This document shows positions 1 through 9,887 of a stretch of DNA of 64,000 bases, in pieces (position 1 is the stretch's first letter; the number at the start of each line of letters is the position of its first letter). The notes below the pieces were generated by a model that was not told the origin of the DNA, did not search any database, and saw only the letters and a program-made list of their open reading frames with translations. The DNA comes from Pontimonas salivibrio (GTDB lineage Bacteria; Actinomycetota; Actinomycetes; Actinomycetales; Microbacteriaceae). The stretch lies in the NCBI RefSeq assembly GCF_002950575.1, contig NZ_CP026923.1, positions 868,001-932,000 on the forward strand, in the 5' to 3' direction. The translations under genes and the position numbers were made by a program.

Positions 1-1190
1 CCCCCACCGGGAAGGTTGAGATCTAACGACAGTGCGGGTAGAGCAATTGCCCCAAGGCCCAGCACGGTAATGAGTGTGACGGCGAGAGGGCGCTTTGCCA
101 CCATGCGCACCCAACGCCTGCCAAAACTGGGGTTGTCCGCCGAGTAGGCGGCCACCCGGGCTGCTTGTGAACCCGGTTGAGGACGCAGTTTTTCCCCCGC
201 GAGACCCATGAAGGCGGGCAGGAGGGTGATGGCTGCCACGACGGCGATAGCCACCGCGAGAGCGGCCGAAGCACCCAACACACTGAGGAAGGGCAATCCT
301 ACGACAAAAAGACCCAGAAGGGCCACAATCACGGTCACTCCCGCGAACACCACAGCATTTCCCGCTGTTCCCACCGCGATCCCGGCTGATTCTTCAGCGT
401 CTTCCCCGGCGGCTAACTGCGTTCGGTGTCTAGAGAGGATAAATAGTGAGTAGTCGATACCCACTGCAAGACCCAGCATCACGGCAAGTAGTGGCCCAGA
501 GCTGGAAATAGTGAGCTCGCGGGCGGCGAAGAACAACACACCCAGCACAATGCCCACCCCGATAATGGCACTCGCGAGGGGCATCCAGGCGGGTCGAAAG
601 GACCGGAAGGTCACGATGAGGACTAGTCCCGCAAAGGCGACACCGAACACTTCAGCGATGGTGAGGCCGACCTCTTGGTCTTGAAACACGGCTCCGCCGA
701 ATTCAACCCGAAGTCCTAGGGGTTCCACAATTGCTCTGGTTGCTTGAAGCTCAGTCAAGAGTTCATCGGTCACTTCGGGGCCGGCCGCCTCGAATTGAAT
801 CTGGATGTACGCCGTGGTGGCGTCCTCGGAGAGGGCCTGTTCGGCGAATTCCTCAAAGGGGTGCACCGCTTCTTCGATGCCGTCAAGATCTTTAATGGTT
901 GTCGCGAGTTCGATGATGCCGAGACGGTTCGACGGTGTCGTGAGCCGCTCACCCTCTGGCGCGACGATGACTGCTTGTGCGGATGCTCCGGCGAAAGTGG
1001 GAAAAACCGCTTCGAGTCGGTCAAAGGCTTCCTGAGATTCACTGCCGGGAATACGGAATTCCTCATCGGTGGCTCCGGCGAAACCAAAGCCGATACCGCC
1101 AATCGCGATGAGGGCGACAAGCCAGCCGAGGAGAACCCGGCCCGCGTGACGGTAGCTCGCCTTACCCAGGCGATAGAGGAAAGTGGCCAT
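1..1190 (-). CDS. MMPL/RND family membrane transporter (C-terminus outside window)
   Basis: About 396 N-terminal residues of a large membrane exporter are visible; the rest lies beyond base 1. The protein opens with a transmembrane helix at about residues 15-35, followed by an extracytoplasmic loop to about 165. A block of membrane helices then carries the hallmark GIDYSLF motif of MMPL proteins near residue 243. Family members use the proton gradient to export lipids or drugs. The start ATG at 1190 shares one base with the stop codon of the upstream TetR gene (TAATG), so the two are co-transcribed and probably translationally coupled. This makes regulated efflux the likely role; the substrate cannot be told. 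The family call is firm from motif and topology. Confidence 0.85.
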   Translation of the reverse strand, partial: MATFLYRLGKASYRHAGRVLLGWLVALIAIGGIGFGFAGATDEEFRIPGSESQEAFDRLEAVFPTFAGASAQAVIVAPEGERLTTPSNRLGIIELATTIKDLDGIEEAVHPFEEFAEQALSEDATTAYIQIQFEAAGPEVTDELLTELQATRAIVEPLGLRVEFGGAVFQDQEVGLTIAEVFGVAFAGLVLIVTFRSFRPAWMPLASAIIGVGIVLGVLFFAARELTISSSGPLLAVMLGLAVGIDYSLFILSRHRTQLAAGEDAEESAGIAVGTAGNAVVFAGVTVIVALLGLFVVGLPFLSVLGASAALAVAIAVVAAITLLPAFMGLAGEKLRPQPGSQAARVAAYSADNPSFGRRWVRMVAKRPLAVTLITVLGLGAIALPALSLDLNLPGG

Positions 1191-1786
1191 TAGCGGCTGG
1201 CCTCCGGCTGTTCAAGTCGCAACATTTGGCCGAGCACCTCGCGCAATCCTTCTCTGGCAGCCTCGTCATCGAGCCCCGGTACCCCCAAGATGCCACTGGA
1301 GACCAGGGCGTAGGTGGCTCCTGAGACGGCGATGCCAAAACGCAGTCGGTCTTCTTCGCCATCGGTCATCTCACCCACCATTTCAGCCATTTGTGCCATC
1401 AGCTGGTGTGCGCGGCCAAGCGATTTACTCTCCTCGGCGAGGTAGGGGTGGGCGACGATGATGTGGGTGGCGAGGCGGTGGTTGATCAGGAAATCGACGA
1501 AGTTGTCAATAAACACCCGCCGGGAGCCGGCGTCGTGGGTTGCGGATTCGTTGGAGCGCTCCAACAGGGCGGAAAGAGCTTCGAGTGCTGGTGCGAGTGC
1601 CACATCGACGAGGTGGTTTTTATTGTGAAAGTGATAGAGCACGTTGGCTTTGGATGACCCGGCGTGGTCGGCCACATCCTGAATCGTGGTGTGGGCGATT
1701 CCCTGGTGGGCGAAGCGCTCCAGGGAGACCTGCAGGATGTGATCGTGATTGGACACGACCTCGAGCCTAAAGTGAAGAGACACCAC
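1190..1786 (-). CDS. TetR family transcriptional regulator
   Basis: A 198-residue protein with an N-terminal TetR helix-turn-helix (ILQVSLERFAHQG... TTIQDVADHAG...KANVLYHF, about residues 17-57) and a variable helical ligand domain. The frame opens with GTG at 1786, but a later GTG (1759 or 1756, giving VSNHDHILQ) puts helix 1 at the usual distance from the start and may be the real one. A perfect inverted repeat lies just upstream at 1790-1805. The gene overlaps the start of the MMPL exporter, so it most likely represses its own operon until a ligand binds. Confidence 0.85.
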   Translation of the reverse strand: MVSLHFRLEVVSNHDHILQVSLERFAHQGIAHTTIQDVADHAGSSKANVLYHFHNKNHLVDVALAPALEALSALLERSNESATHDAGSRRVFIDNFVDFLINHRLATHIIVAHPYLAEESKSLGRAHQLMAQMAEMVGEMTDGEEDRLRFGIAVSGATYALVSSGILGVPGLDDEAAREGLREVLGQMLRLEQPEASR

Positions 1787-1789
1787 ATC

Positions 1790-1805
1790 CTGACCAGTTG
1801 GTCAG
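1790..1805. promoter_or_regulatory. Palindromic operator candidate for the TetR-MMPL operon
   Basis: CTGACCAGTTGGTCAG is a perfect 7-bp inverted repeat with a 2-bp spacer. It lies immediately upstream of the TetR reading frame and between that gene and fabF. Size and symmetry fit a TetR-type operator; autoregulation is inferred. Confidence 0.6.
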
Positions 1806-1846
1806 TTTGTGCGCCAATTCCCAGTCAGTCCTGGGCAAAAGCCAAG

Positions 1847-3079
1847 CTAGTTGCTACGGAAAGCAACAACCGCGTTGTGCCCACCGAAACCGAAGGAGTT
1901 GGACAACGCCAGTAATGGCCCATCGGGAAGCGTCCGGGGGCTTGTGACGACATCGAGTGGAATCTCTGGGTCCTGGTTATCCAGGTTGATGGTGGGAGGG
2001 GCAGTGCGCTCGTGCAATGCCAGCACGGTAAATACGGCTTCGAGTGCACCAGTACCGCCCAGAAGGTGTCCGGTGGCAGCCTTGGTGGCCGAGATAGGGA
2101 TTTGCTTCACGTACTCACCAAAGACGGAGTAGAGCGCGTGGTATTCCGCGATATCACCGACAGGGGTCGACGTGGCGTGAGCATTGATGTGGCCCACATC
2201 CTCGGGGCCTGCACCGGCTTGTTCTAAGGCTTGTAGGACGGCCCTGGATGCCCCGCCACCCTCAGGGTCGGGGGCCGTGATGTGGTAGCTGTCTGAGGTC
2301 ACCGCACCGCCAGCGAGTTCGGCATAAATGCGCGCACCGCGGGCTTCCGCGTGCTCGCGAGTCTCGAGGATGAGCGTTGCCGCACCCTCACCCAACACAA
2401 AACCGTCGCGGTCCACGTCATAGGGGCGAGAAGCCCGTGCGGGATCATCGTTTCTTTTCGACAGCGCCTGCATTGCCGCAAAAGCCGCGATCGGCAAGGG
2501 GTGGACCACCGACTCGGTTCCACCCGCGACGACGACATCGGCAAGACCCAGTTGGAGATGTTCATAGGCGTTGGCAATGGATTCGGTTCCCGATGCACAC
2601 GCGGACACCACGGTGCGTGCGCCAGCGCGAGCCTCCAGTTCCATACTGACCGCGGCCGCGGCCGCGTTCGGCATCAGCATGGGAATGGTCATCGGTAAGA
2701 CGCGCCGGGGACCTTTTTCTCGAAGCGTGTCCCATGCATCCAACAGCGTCCACAGACCACCGATTCCTGTGGCGTAGTCGACCAGGATCCGCTCCGGAGC
2801 GATTCCTTCCAAGCCGCTATCCGCCCACGCTTCCCTGGCGGAAATCAGTGCCAACTGTGCGGAGGGGTCGAGCCTCTTAATTTCTCGACGCTCTAACACG
2901 TCCTCCGCTTTGACCGCCACTTCCGCGGCAAACGTAATCGGAATCTCTCGCTCAGCGATCCAGTCGTGCTCGAGGGTGCGCACACCGGACTGCCCTGCCA
3001 GCAGGGCGGTCCATGAATCCCGTGCCGTTCCCCCTAGCGGGGAGGTGGCACCAATACCGGTGACGACCACTTCGACCAT
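1847..3079 (-). CDS. fabF: Beta-ketoacyl-ACP synthase II
   Basis: A 410-residue condensing enzyme of type II fatty-acid synthesis that elongates acyl-ACP with malonyl-ACP in the cytosol. It starts VVVTGIGATSPLGG. The nucleophilic Cys sits in VVSACASGTESIANA (about residue 162). The two catalytic histidines lie in INAHATSTPVGD and ATKAATGHLLGGTGALEA. Length and motifs match FabF/KAS II. It is the last gene of the fabD-fabH-acpP-fabF operon, 48 bp after acpP. Confidence 0.95.
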   Translation of the reverse strand: MVEVVVTGIGATSPLGGTARDSWTALLAGQSGVRTLEHDWIAEREIPITFAAEVAVKAEDVLERREIKRLDPSAQLALISAREAWADSGLEGIAPERILVDYATGIGGLWTLLDAWDTLREKGPRRVLPMTIPMLMPNAAAAAVSMELEARAGARTVVSACASGTESIANAYEHLQLGLADVVVAGGTESVVHPLPIAAFAAMQALSKRNDDPARASRPYDVDRDGFVLGEGAATLILETREHAEARGARIYAELAGGAVTSDSYHITAPDPEGGGASRAVLQALEQAGAGPEDVGHINAHATSTPVGDIAEYHALYSVFGEYVKQIPISATKAATGHLLGGTGALEAVFTVLALHERTAPPTINLDNQDPEIPLDVVTSPRTLPDGPLLALSNSFGFGGHNAVVAFRSN

Positions 3080-3127
3080 GACGTATCCCTCCGTGGTCAG
3101 TGTGACTTGCGGGAGAACCCGCGCAGG

Positions 3128-3373
3128 TTACTGATTTTTTTCGATGAACTCGACGGCATCTTTCACCGTCAAAAGGTTCTTGACCTCGTCGTCGGGAATC
3201 TTCACATCGAACTTTTCCTCAGCGTTAACCACGATCGTCATCATTGAAATCGAGTCGATGTCGAGGTCGTCCGTGAAGGACTTATCCATTTCGACCTGGT
3301 CGGCGGCAATTCCGGTTTCGTCGGTAATAAGCTCGGCGAGGCCGGACATAATCTCTTCGGTGGTGTGGGCCAT
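3128..3373 (-). CDS. acpP: Acyl carrier protein
   Basis: An 81-residue acidic four-helix carrier protein. The 4'-phosphopantetheine attachment Ser is S41 in DIDSIS, a variant of the usual DSLD/DSLS. Helix 2 and the acidic C-terminus (DDEVKNLLTVKDAVEFIEKNQ-type) are standard. It shuttles the growing acyl chain between FabD, FabH and FabF, whose genes flank it. A GAGAGGTTCCCC-like stretch upstream of the ATG gives a weak ribosome site. Confidence 0.95.
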   Translation of the reverse strand: MAHTTEEIMSGLAELITDETGIAADQVEMDKSFTDDLDIDSISMMTIVVNAEEKFDVKIPDDEVKNLLTVKDAVEFIEKNQ

Positions 3374-3442
3374 GGGGAACCTCTCAATATCTGGTAGTCG
3401 ATGAACAGTGTTTTATTCTACGGTGCGCGCGAGCCCCGCCTG

Positions 3443-4444
3443 TTAGGGCAAACGCACAACTTGAGCGCCGTACACCAGGCCGGCACCAAAACCTATTTGC
3501 AGTGCGTAGCCCCCGGAGGCTTCCGGGTGGTCAGCCAACAGCTGGTGCATTGCCAACGGAATTGAGGCCGCTGAGGTGTTTCCGGTGTGCGCAATGTCTC
3601 GAGCGACCAGCACCGATTCAGGAAGCCCCAATTGTTTCGCGAACTCGTCAATGATCCGCATATTGGCTTGGTGGGGAACAAACGCGGTCAAATCTTCTGC
3701 GGTAATGCCAGACACTTCCAGTGCCTCGCGCGCAACTTTTGCCATGTCCCAGACAGCCCAACGAAACACCCCTTGACCGTCCTGTCGAAGGGTCGGAAAC
3801 TCGCCGTCGGGATCATTGAAGGCGTCTTTCAGCGGCCTATCCATTCCCACCGAATCCCAGCGCGAACCGTCTGAACCCCACAGGGTTGGTCCAATACCGG
3901 GCTCTTCTGCAGGTCCCACGATTGCTGCTCCAGCTCCATCGCCCAGGAGAAAGGAGATGCTGCGATCCGAAGGTTTTGCAAAGTCACTCAGCTTTTCCGC
4001 GCCGACAACCAACACATAACGAGCGATTCCTCCGCGAATGAGAGCGTCAGCTTGCGCGATTCCGTAGGTATACCCCGCGCACGCGGCCGAGACATCGTAG
4101 GCCGGAGCCGGGGTGGCGCCTATACGGTCGGCAAGAAGGGCGGCCAGGGACGGGGTCTGCACGGTGTTCGAAATGGTCGCGACGATGACTGCACCAATCT
4201 CCGATGCCTTGATACCCGCTTTGGCGATAGCTTCGAGGGAAGCCTGTTCAGCTAAGTCAATCGCTTGGACTTTTTCGCTTGCGCGGCGTCGCTCGATAAT
4301 GCCAGTACGTTGACGAATCCACTCATCCGAGGAATCAATCGGTCCGATCAGGTCGTCATTGGGGACCACCAGGTCACCTCGCGCGGCGCCCAAGGAGTAA
4401 ATCCTTGAGTGGGGTGCCCCGGTGGTTTGATTAAGAGAAGCCAC
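3443..4444 (-). CDS. fabH: Beta-ketoacyl-ACP synthase III
   Basis: A 333-residue initiating condensing enzyme that joins an acyl-CoA primer to malonyl-ACP. The Cys nucleophile is in DVSAACAGYTYGI, the His in VPHQANMRIIDEFA and the Asn in HTGNTSAASIPLA, giving the full Cys-His-Asn triad. The GTG start at 4444 follows the fabD stop by one base, indicating coupling. In actinobacteria this enzyme commonly accepts branched primers, which would fit iso/anteiso membrane lipids; that specificity is inferred. Confidence 0.94.
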   Translation of the reverse strand: MASLNQTTGAPHSRIYSLGAARGDLVVPNDDLIGPIDSSDEWIRQRTGIIERRRASEKVQAIDLAEQASLEAIAKAGIKASEIGAVIVATISNTVQTPSLAALLADRIGATPAPAYDVSAACAGYTYGIAQADALIRGGIARYVLVVGAEKLSDFAKPSDRSISFLLGDGAGAAIVGPAEEPGIGPTLWGSDGSRWDSVGMDRPLKDAFNDPDGEFPTLRQDGQGVFRWAVWDMAKVAREALEVSGITAEDLTAFVPHQANMRIIDEFAKQLGLPESVLVARDIAHTGNTSAASIPLAMHQLLADHPEASGGYALQIGFGAGLVYGAQVVRLP

Positions 4445-4445
4445 A

Positions 4446-5354
4446 TTAACCCTTTTCTTCAGCGGAAAACGCGTCTAAGTGCTCGGGCAAGTCTAGCTTC
4501 CGGGTTGACACACCCGGCATGGACCGCTTCGCCAGTCCCACCAGTGCACCTGCCGGGGCAAGTTCAATCACCTCTGTGGCACCGGCCGCCACGAAAGCTT
4601 CCATGCACCGGTCCCAACGGACGGGTGAGGTCATTTGAGAAACCAAGAGTTCCAGGTATTTGCCACCCGAGGTGACGACCGAGCCGTCTTGGTTTGTGTA
4701 GATCACCGAAGTCGGGTCTTTGGGCGACACACTTGTGGCAGCCGACTCGAGGTCAGCCTGGGCAGGCTGCATGAAGCTGGTGTGGAACGCTCCCGCCACC
4801 TCGAGGGGAATCACTCGGGTGCCCTCCGGCGGGTTACCTCGCAAGTCGTCTAGAGCAGCGAGTTCACCGGCGACGACCACCTGAGTGGAACTATTCACGT
4901 TCGCTGCAATGAGTCCTCGCTCGTCCAGGACACCCTCCAGTGACTCCAGATTGGTTCCCACCACAGCCGACATCCCCGTTGGTGTGAGTGACGCCGCTTT
5001 GGACATCGCCGCACCGCGACGGGCGACTAGTTGGAGGGCTTCTACGTCGGTGAGAACCCCGGCAAGTGCAGCCGCAGTGAACTCACCCACCGAATGTCCG
5101 GCATAGTGCACGTCTTCAGTGAGAGTGGCTTGAAGCGCCCGGCCCGAGATCAATCCGGCGGCAACGATTAGCGGTTGAGCAATCCGGGTGTCTCGGATTG
5201 TTTCCGCATCGCTGTGTGTCCCATGAGTGATCAAGTCGACCCCGATAGCGGCCGACCAGTCGGCCACGATTTTGTGGGTTTCTGGATTTTCTAACCACGG
5301 AGCGAGGAAACCTGGTTTCTGGGAGCCTTGTCCGGGAGCAACGACAACACGCAT
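4446..5354 (-). CDS. fabD: Malonyl-CoA:ACP transacylase
   Basis: A 302-residue acyltransferase that loads malonate onto ACP. It shows the N-terminal APGQGSQKPG loop, the nucleophile elbow GHSVGEFTAAALAG with the active Ser (about residue 89), and a catalytic His in GAFHTSFM. The ATG at 5354 is preceded by AGGGGG. It is the first structural gene of the fatty-acid operon, 74 bp downstream of the FasR-type regulator. Confidence 0.94.
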   Translation of the reverse strand: MRVVVAPGQGSQKPGFLAPWLENPETHKIVADWSAAIGVDLITHGTHSDAETIRDTRIAQPLIVAAGLISGRALQATLTEDVHYAGHSVGEFTAAALAGVLTDVEALQLVARRGAAMSKAASLTPTGMSAVVGTNLESLEGVLDERGLIAANVNSSTQVVVAGELAALDDLRGNPPEGTRVIPLEVAGAFHTSFMQPAQADLESAATSVSPKDPTSVIYTNQDGSVVTSGGKYLELLVSQMTSPVRWDRCMEAFVAAGATEVIELAPAGALVGLAKRSMPGVSTRKLDLPEHLDAFSAEEKG

Positions 5355-5428
5355 CCCCCTAGTGTCCAGGGGTGGCCACCACCGGTCATAGGAGGTTAGA
5401 GGGAAAGAAAACCCTAATTCTTCGTGGG

Positions 5429-6640
5429 TTACCTACTACCCGCGTTCAGGGTGGGTTTCTTTGACGCCTGTGAACCCGAACGCTCCGCAATGTGCCCGAG
5501 GATGATCGCCAGATGGATGATCATCGAATCTCTCGCCTCCACCGGGTCAAAGGACAACATGTCGGCGACTTTTTTCAGGCGATAGCGCACCGTGTTGGGG
5601 TGCACAAAAAGTTCTTTCGCGGTGGCCTCCAGCGAGTAGCCGGTTTCAAAGTATGTCCACACCGTGCTCAACAGATCTAGTGGATGCTCGCGCAGGGGTT
5701 CATAAATATCCGTAATCAAGGTGGCTCGCGCGATGGCATCACCCGCGAGCGCCCTTTCAGGCAACGCATCATCAGCGAGCAACGGGCGACTGGGTTGTCG
5801 CAGCGAACCGGCAACCGCAAACCCGGAAAGCGCCGCTCGTGCACTGGTCGCAGCGTCAAGAACGCTGGCCACAGTGGGGCCTAAGACGAGAGGGCCTTCA
5901 CCAAACCACTCATCCATCGCCTGAATGATCTCAGCAAACGCGATGGCGTCGGCTGGACTGTCGCCCTCCTCGGGTGAGCGGTGACCGATCACGACCACAA
6001 GGCGGCTTCCCTGGACCCCAATCAGTACGTCAGCATTCATATGCCTGGCCACTCGACGAATCGGGTCCACATCGACGGGTCGTGGGCTGGTGCCTACCGC
6101 GACGGCGACATCGCCCGTCCCACTCCAACCCAACGCTGCGATTCGACTGGGCATTTCGTGGTCGAACTCGCCGGAGAGTATTGAATCGACCACGAGGGCT
6201 TCTAGCCGCTGATCCCACAAACCGCGAGCCTCGGCAGCCCTCGCATACACATCGGCTGCGGCGAAGGCGATTTCCCGCGAGTACAGCAGGATGGCTTCTT
6301 GAAGTTGCTTGGAACCGTCGCGTAAATACTCTTCAACGACTTCAACGGTCACTTTGATCAGCTGGAGGGTTTCCTGCAGGCTCACAGAGCGCAAGAGTTC
6401 GCGTGGGGCCGCGTTGAAAACGTCTGAGGCAATCCAGGGTGACGAGTCTGGGTTTTCGTACCACCGGATAAATGAGGTGATGCCTGCTTGCGCAACCATT
6501 CCCACCGAAGATCGTCTTGACGGCGGCATCTCTCGATACCAGGGCAGGGTGTCCTCTAAACGAGCCAGAGTGCTCGTGGCAAGCTCACCAGAGCTATTTC
6601 TCAGCCAATGGAGCGTTTGCTCCTTGGTCATTTCGGCCAT
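5429..6640 (-). CDS. fasR: PucR-family regulator, FasR-like activator of fatty-acid synthesis
   Basis: A 403-residue regulator whose C-terminus holds a PucR-type helix-turn-helix (TGYSLEATAKELFVHPNTVRYRL, about residues 335-358). The middle resembles the GGDEF-like CdaR domain. In Streptomyces a PucR-type protein, FasR, sits directly upstream of fabD-fabH-acpP-fabF and controls them; the same order here supports that role. The start MAEMTKEQTL follows GGTGAG. The binding site was not identified. Confidence 0.82.
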   Translation of the reverse strand: MAEMTKEQTLHWLRNSSGELATSTLARLEDTLPWYREMPPSRRSSVGMVAQAGITSFIRWYENPDSSPWIASDVFNAAPRELLRSVSLQETLQLIKVTVEVVEEYLRDGSKQLQEAILLYSREIAFAAADVYARAAEARGLWDQRLEALVVDSILSGEFDHEMPSRIAALGWSGTGDVAVAVGTSPRPVDVDPIRRVARHMNADVLIGVQGSRLVVVIGHRSPEEGDSPADAIAFAEIIQAMDEWFGEGPLVLGPTVASVLDAATSARAALSGFAVAGSLRQPSRPLLADDALPERALAGDAIARATLITDIYEPLREHPLDLLSTVWTYFETGYSLEATAKELFVHPNTVRYRLKKVADMLSFDPVEARDSMIIHLAIILGHIAERSGSQASKKPTLNAGSR

Positions 6641-6730
6641 CGCTCACCCCTTTGCACTCACCGCTGGGGTAGTTCACGCTACCCCTGTGGAAACCCCGGT
6701 GGAGACGATCTGCCGCCCCCGGGAAAGCTG

Positions 6731-9460
6731 TTAAGCGTCTCCACCCGCGCTTCCGCTGGTTCCTGCCGTCACGTCGTGGAGTTGGTATTTCACGATTGCC
6801 TGGGCAATCAACGCCCGATCCACTTTTCCTTGGTCGGCCAATTGTTGGAGAACGCGAACGACAATGGACGGCCCGTCAATGTGGAAGAACCGCCTTGCGG
6901 CAGGCCTCGTGTCACTGAAGCCGAAACCGTCAGCGCCCAAAGTGGCGTAGTCGCCGGGGATGAAGGCCCGGATTTGGTCGGGAACCTGGTGCATGAAGTC
7001 ACTCACGCCGAGGAAGGGGCCCTCAGCTGATTGGAGCTTGTGTGTGACATAGGCGACCTGGGGCGGTTCCTCCGGGTACAAGAAATTGTGCTCTTGCGAG
7101 CGAAGCCCATCCCGTCGAAGCTCAGTCCAGGAGGTTACCGACCACACGTCAGCAGAGACGGCCCAATCCTTGGCGAGCAGCTCCTGTGCTTCGAGGGCCC
7201 AGGGGACACCCACGCCGGAGGCAAGAATTTGCGCCCTCGAGCTGTGTGCTTCCGCGGCGGGTTGAAGCAGGTAGATACCTCGAACAACGCCTTCGACGTC
7301 GAGCCCTTCTGGTTCGGCCGGTTGAGAGATGGGCTCGTTGTATACCGTGAGGTAGTACATGACGTTTGGATCAGGGTGGTTTCCGCCATACATGCGGTCC
7401 AGTCCGGCCTCCACGATGTGGGCAATTTCGTAACCGTAGGCCGGGTCGTAGGAGATGACGGCGGGGTTTGTCGCCGAAATCATGTGCGAGTGACCATCAC
7501 CGTGTTGTAGGCCTTCACCGGTGAGGGTTGTTCGTCCTGCAGTCGCACCAATGATGAACCCTCTGGCCATTTGATCGCCCGCAGCCCAGAACTGATCACC
7601 CGTTCGTTGGAACCCGAACATGGAGTAGAAGACGTATACCGGGACGAGCGGTTCACCGTGGGTGGCGTAGCTTGTGCCCGCAGCAACAAATGAGGCAACG
7701 GCACCGGCTTCGTTGATACCCGGCATCAAAATTTGACCCTGCGGGCTTTCCTTGTAGGCCAGGAGAAGTTCGCGATCTACCGACACATAGTTTTGACCGT
7801 GCGGGTTGTAAATCTTCGCCGTGGGGAAGTAGGCGTCCATTCCGAAAGTGCGTGCCTCATCGGGAATGATCGGCACAAACCTCGCTCCGAAGTTTTTGTC
7901 CTTCAGCAGGTCTTTAAACAGCCTGGCAAACGCCATAGTGGAAGCGACCTGCTGTTTTCCAGACCCCGTCTTACCGATGTCGTAAGTCGACTTTTCAGGA
8001 AGGGCGACCTGGGTGTAGCGGGAGCGGCGTTGGGGGATATACCCACCCAGTTCACGGCGGCGCTCCTGCAAATACTGGATTGCTTCGTCGGATTCACCCG
8101 GGTGGTAGAACGGGGGCTGGTAGGGGTCTTTCTCCAACTCCTGGTCCGAAATCGGAATGCGCATGTCATCGCGGAAGGTTTTCAGGTTCTCCAGCGTGAG
8201 CTTCTTCATCTGGTGCGTGGCATTGCGGCCTTCGAAGCTGGGGCCCAAACCGTAACCCTTCACCGTTTTGGCGAGAATCACAGTGGGTTGGCCTTTGTGG
8301 TTCTTGGCCGCTTCAAACGCGGCATAGACCTTGCGGTAATCGTGACCGCCACGGCGTAGTGCCCAAATCTCGTCGTCGCTCATATGCGCCACCATTTCTG
8401 CGGTGCGTGGGTCGCGACCGAAGAAGTTTTCCCGAACATAGGCGCCGTTTTCGGCCTTATAGGTTTGGAAATCGCCGTCGGGGGTGACGTTCATCAGGTT
8501 GCGAAGAGCGCCATCGTGGTCGGCTTGGAGAAGTTGATCCCATTCGCGTCCCCAAATCACTTTGATGACGTTCCAGCCGGCGCCGCGGAAGAAACTCTCG
8601 AGCTCTTGAATGATTTTGCCGTTACCGCGCACTGGCCCATCGAGTCGCTGCAGGTTGCAGTTGATGACAAACGTCAGGTTGTCAAGATCGTCGTTCGCGG
8701 CAACGTGCAGGGCGCCACGAGATTCAATTTCGTCCATCTCGCCGTCACCGAGGAACGCCCAGACGTGTGAATCGGAGGCATCTTTGATGCCTCGATCGGT
8801 CAAATAGCGGTTCATTTGGGCTTGGTAGATCGCGTGAATCGGACCGATTCCCATTGACACGGTGGGGAACTGCCAAAATTCGGGCATCAACCGCGGGTGC
8901 GGGTAGGAACTTAAACCACCTGACGGGTGGGACTTTTCTTGACGGAACCCTTCAAGCTGATCCTGATCGAGCCGACCTTCTAAAAAGGACCGGGCATACA
9001 TGCCCGGTGAGGCGTGGCCCTGGTAGAACACCTGGTCGCCGCCGCCCTCATGGTCTGGGCCGCGGAAGAAATAGTTGTGACCAACCTCATACAGCGATGC
9101 GGATGATGCGTAGGTGGAAATGTGTCCACCAACGGAAATCTCTGGTCGCTGAGCGCGGTGGACCATGATGGCCGCATTCCAACGAATCCAACTGCGGTAG
9201 CGCCGTTCGATTTCTTCATCCCCGGGAAACGGCGTTTCGTTCTCGGGGGCAATGGTGTTCAGGTAGTCGGTGGTGGGAACCATCGGCACACCCAAATGAA
9301 GCTCTTTGGAGCGTTTGAGAAGCGAGAGCATAATCTCTCGACCGCGTTGGTGGCCTGATTCGGAGACCACACCGTCAAGCGACTGGTTCCATTCAGATGT
9401 CTCTTGGGGATCGGAATCCATCGGAGTAAACGAGTAAGGGTCCTGGTCGTTGACCGCCAT
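6731..9460 (-). CDS. aceE: Pyruvate dehydrogenase E1 component, homodimeric type
   Basis: A 909-residue thiamine-diphosphate enzyme that decarboxylates pyruvate and acetylates the lipoyl group of E2. The TPP/Mg motif GDGEMDE...NCN lies near residues 255-285, and length matches AceE. I chose the ATG at 9460 ([10 protein letters not shown]) because GGAAAGAGG stands 7-8 bases upstream; an in-frame ATG at 9496 lacks a site. Its E2 and E3 partners are likely the genes at 29187-30659 and 30695-32068. It lies 90 bp upstream of fasR on the same strand, placing acetyl-CoA supply beside fatty-acid synthesis. Confidence 0.95.
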   Translation of the reverse strand: MAVNDQDPYSFTPMDSDPQETSEWNQSLDGVVSESGHQRGREIMLSLLKRSKELHLGVPMVPTTDYLNTIAPENETPFPGDEEIERRYRSWIRWNAAIMVHRAQRPEISVGGHISTYASSASLYEVGHNYFFRGPDHEGGGDQVFYQGHASPGMYARSFLEGRLDQDQLEGFRQEKSHPSGGLSSYPHPRLMPEFWQFPTVSMGIGPIHAIYQAQMNRYLTDRGIKDASDSHVWAFLGDGEMDEIESRGALHVAANDDLDNLTFVINCNLQRLDGPVRGNGKIIQELESFFRGAGWNVIKVIWGREWDQLLQADHDGALRNLMNVTPDGDFQTYKAENGAYVRENFFGRDPRTAEMVAHMSDDEIWALRRGGHDYRKVYAAFEAAKNHKGQPTVILAKTVKGYGLGPSFEGRNATHQMKKLTLENLKTFRDDMRIPISDQELEKDPYQPPFYHPGESDEAIQYLQERRRELGGYIPQRRSRYTQVALPEKSTYDIGKTGSGKQQVASTMAFARLFKDLLKDKNFGARFVPIIPDEARTFGMDAYFPTAKIYNPHGQNYVSVDRELLLAYKESPQGQILMPGINEAGAVASFVAAGTSYATHGEPLVPVYVFYSMFGFQRTGDQFWAAGDQMARGFIIGATAGRTTLTGEGLQHGDGHSHMISATNPAVISYDPAYGYEIAHIVEAGLDRMYGGNHPDPNVMYYLTVYNEPISQPAEPEGLDVEGVVRGIYLLQPAAEAHSSRAQILASGVGVPWALEAQELLAKDWAVSADVWSVTSWTELRRDGLRSQEHNFLYPEEPPQVAYVTHKLQSAEGPFLGVSDFMHQVPDQIRAFIPGDYATLGADGFGFSDTRPAARRFFHIDGPSIVVRVLQQLADQGKVDRALIAQAIVKYQLHDVTAGTSGSAGGDA

Positions 9461-9630
9461 GGGTGACCTCTTTCCTGTGTTGGGAGAGTCCTCCAAAAAA
9501 AGCTCCCGAACCTCCGAAGGGGTACTTCATCAGCTCTGGAACACCCCCAGTCTAGACCCGCGGGGGAAACCCGTCTGCCCCCATCGCGCAGCTCGCACAA
9601 CTCTCGGTATACGATTGGACTCGCACATTA

Positions 9631-9704
9631 GGGCCTGTAGCTCAGTTGGTTAGAGCGCCACGTTTACACCGTGGATGCCGGGGGTTCGAGTCCCTCCGGG
9701 CCCA
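9631..9704 (+). tRNA. tRNA-Val (anticodon UAC)
   Basis: The 74-nt sequence folds as a cloverleaf. The acceptor stem is GGGCCTG with CGGGCCC, the D arm AGCTCAGTTGGTTAGAGC, and the anticodon stem CCACG/CGTGG closes the loop TTTACAC with anticodon TAC. The T loop is TTCGAGT. Discriminator A is at 9704; no CCA is encoded. Confidence 0.95.
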
Positions 9705-9887
9705 CTTTTCTCCCGCACTCCACTGTCAGTCGTCCTCCGGTCATACGGACATGGCACCGCGACGGTGACCTTCTCGCGCGCTGGATTGCACCTCGGCGCT
9801 AACGTTGTGTGACAACAAGAAAGCCCCCCAAGCGGCCGTTGCTTGTGCCGCCAGTAGTAAGCGAACCTGAAGAAGAGAGTGCACACA

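Noticed and set aside
6808-9168. Several plus-strand open frames opposite aceE
   Set aside because: All lie antisense to a full-length, motif-complete aceE and have no recognisable domains.
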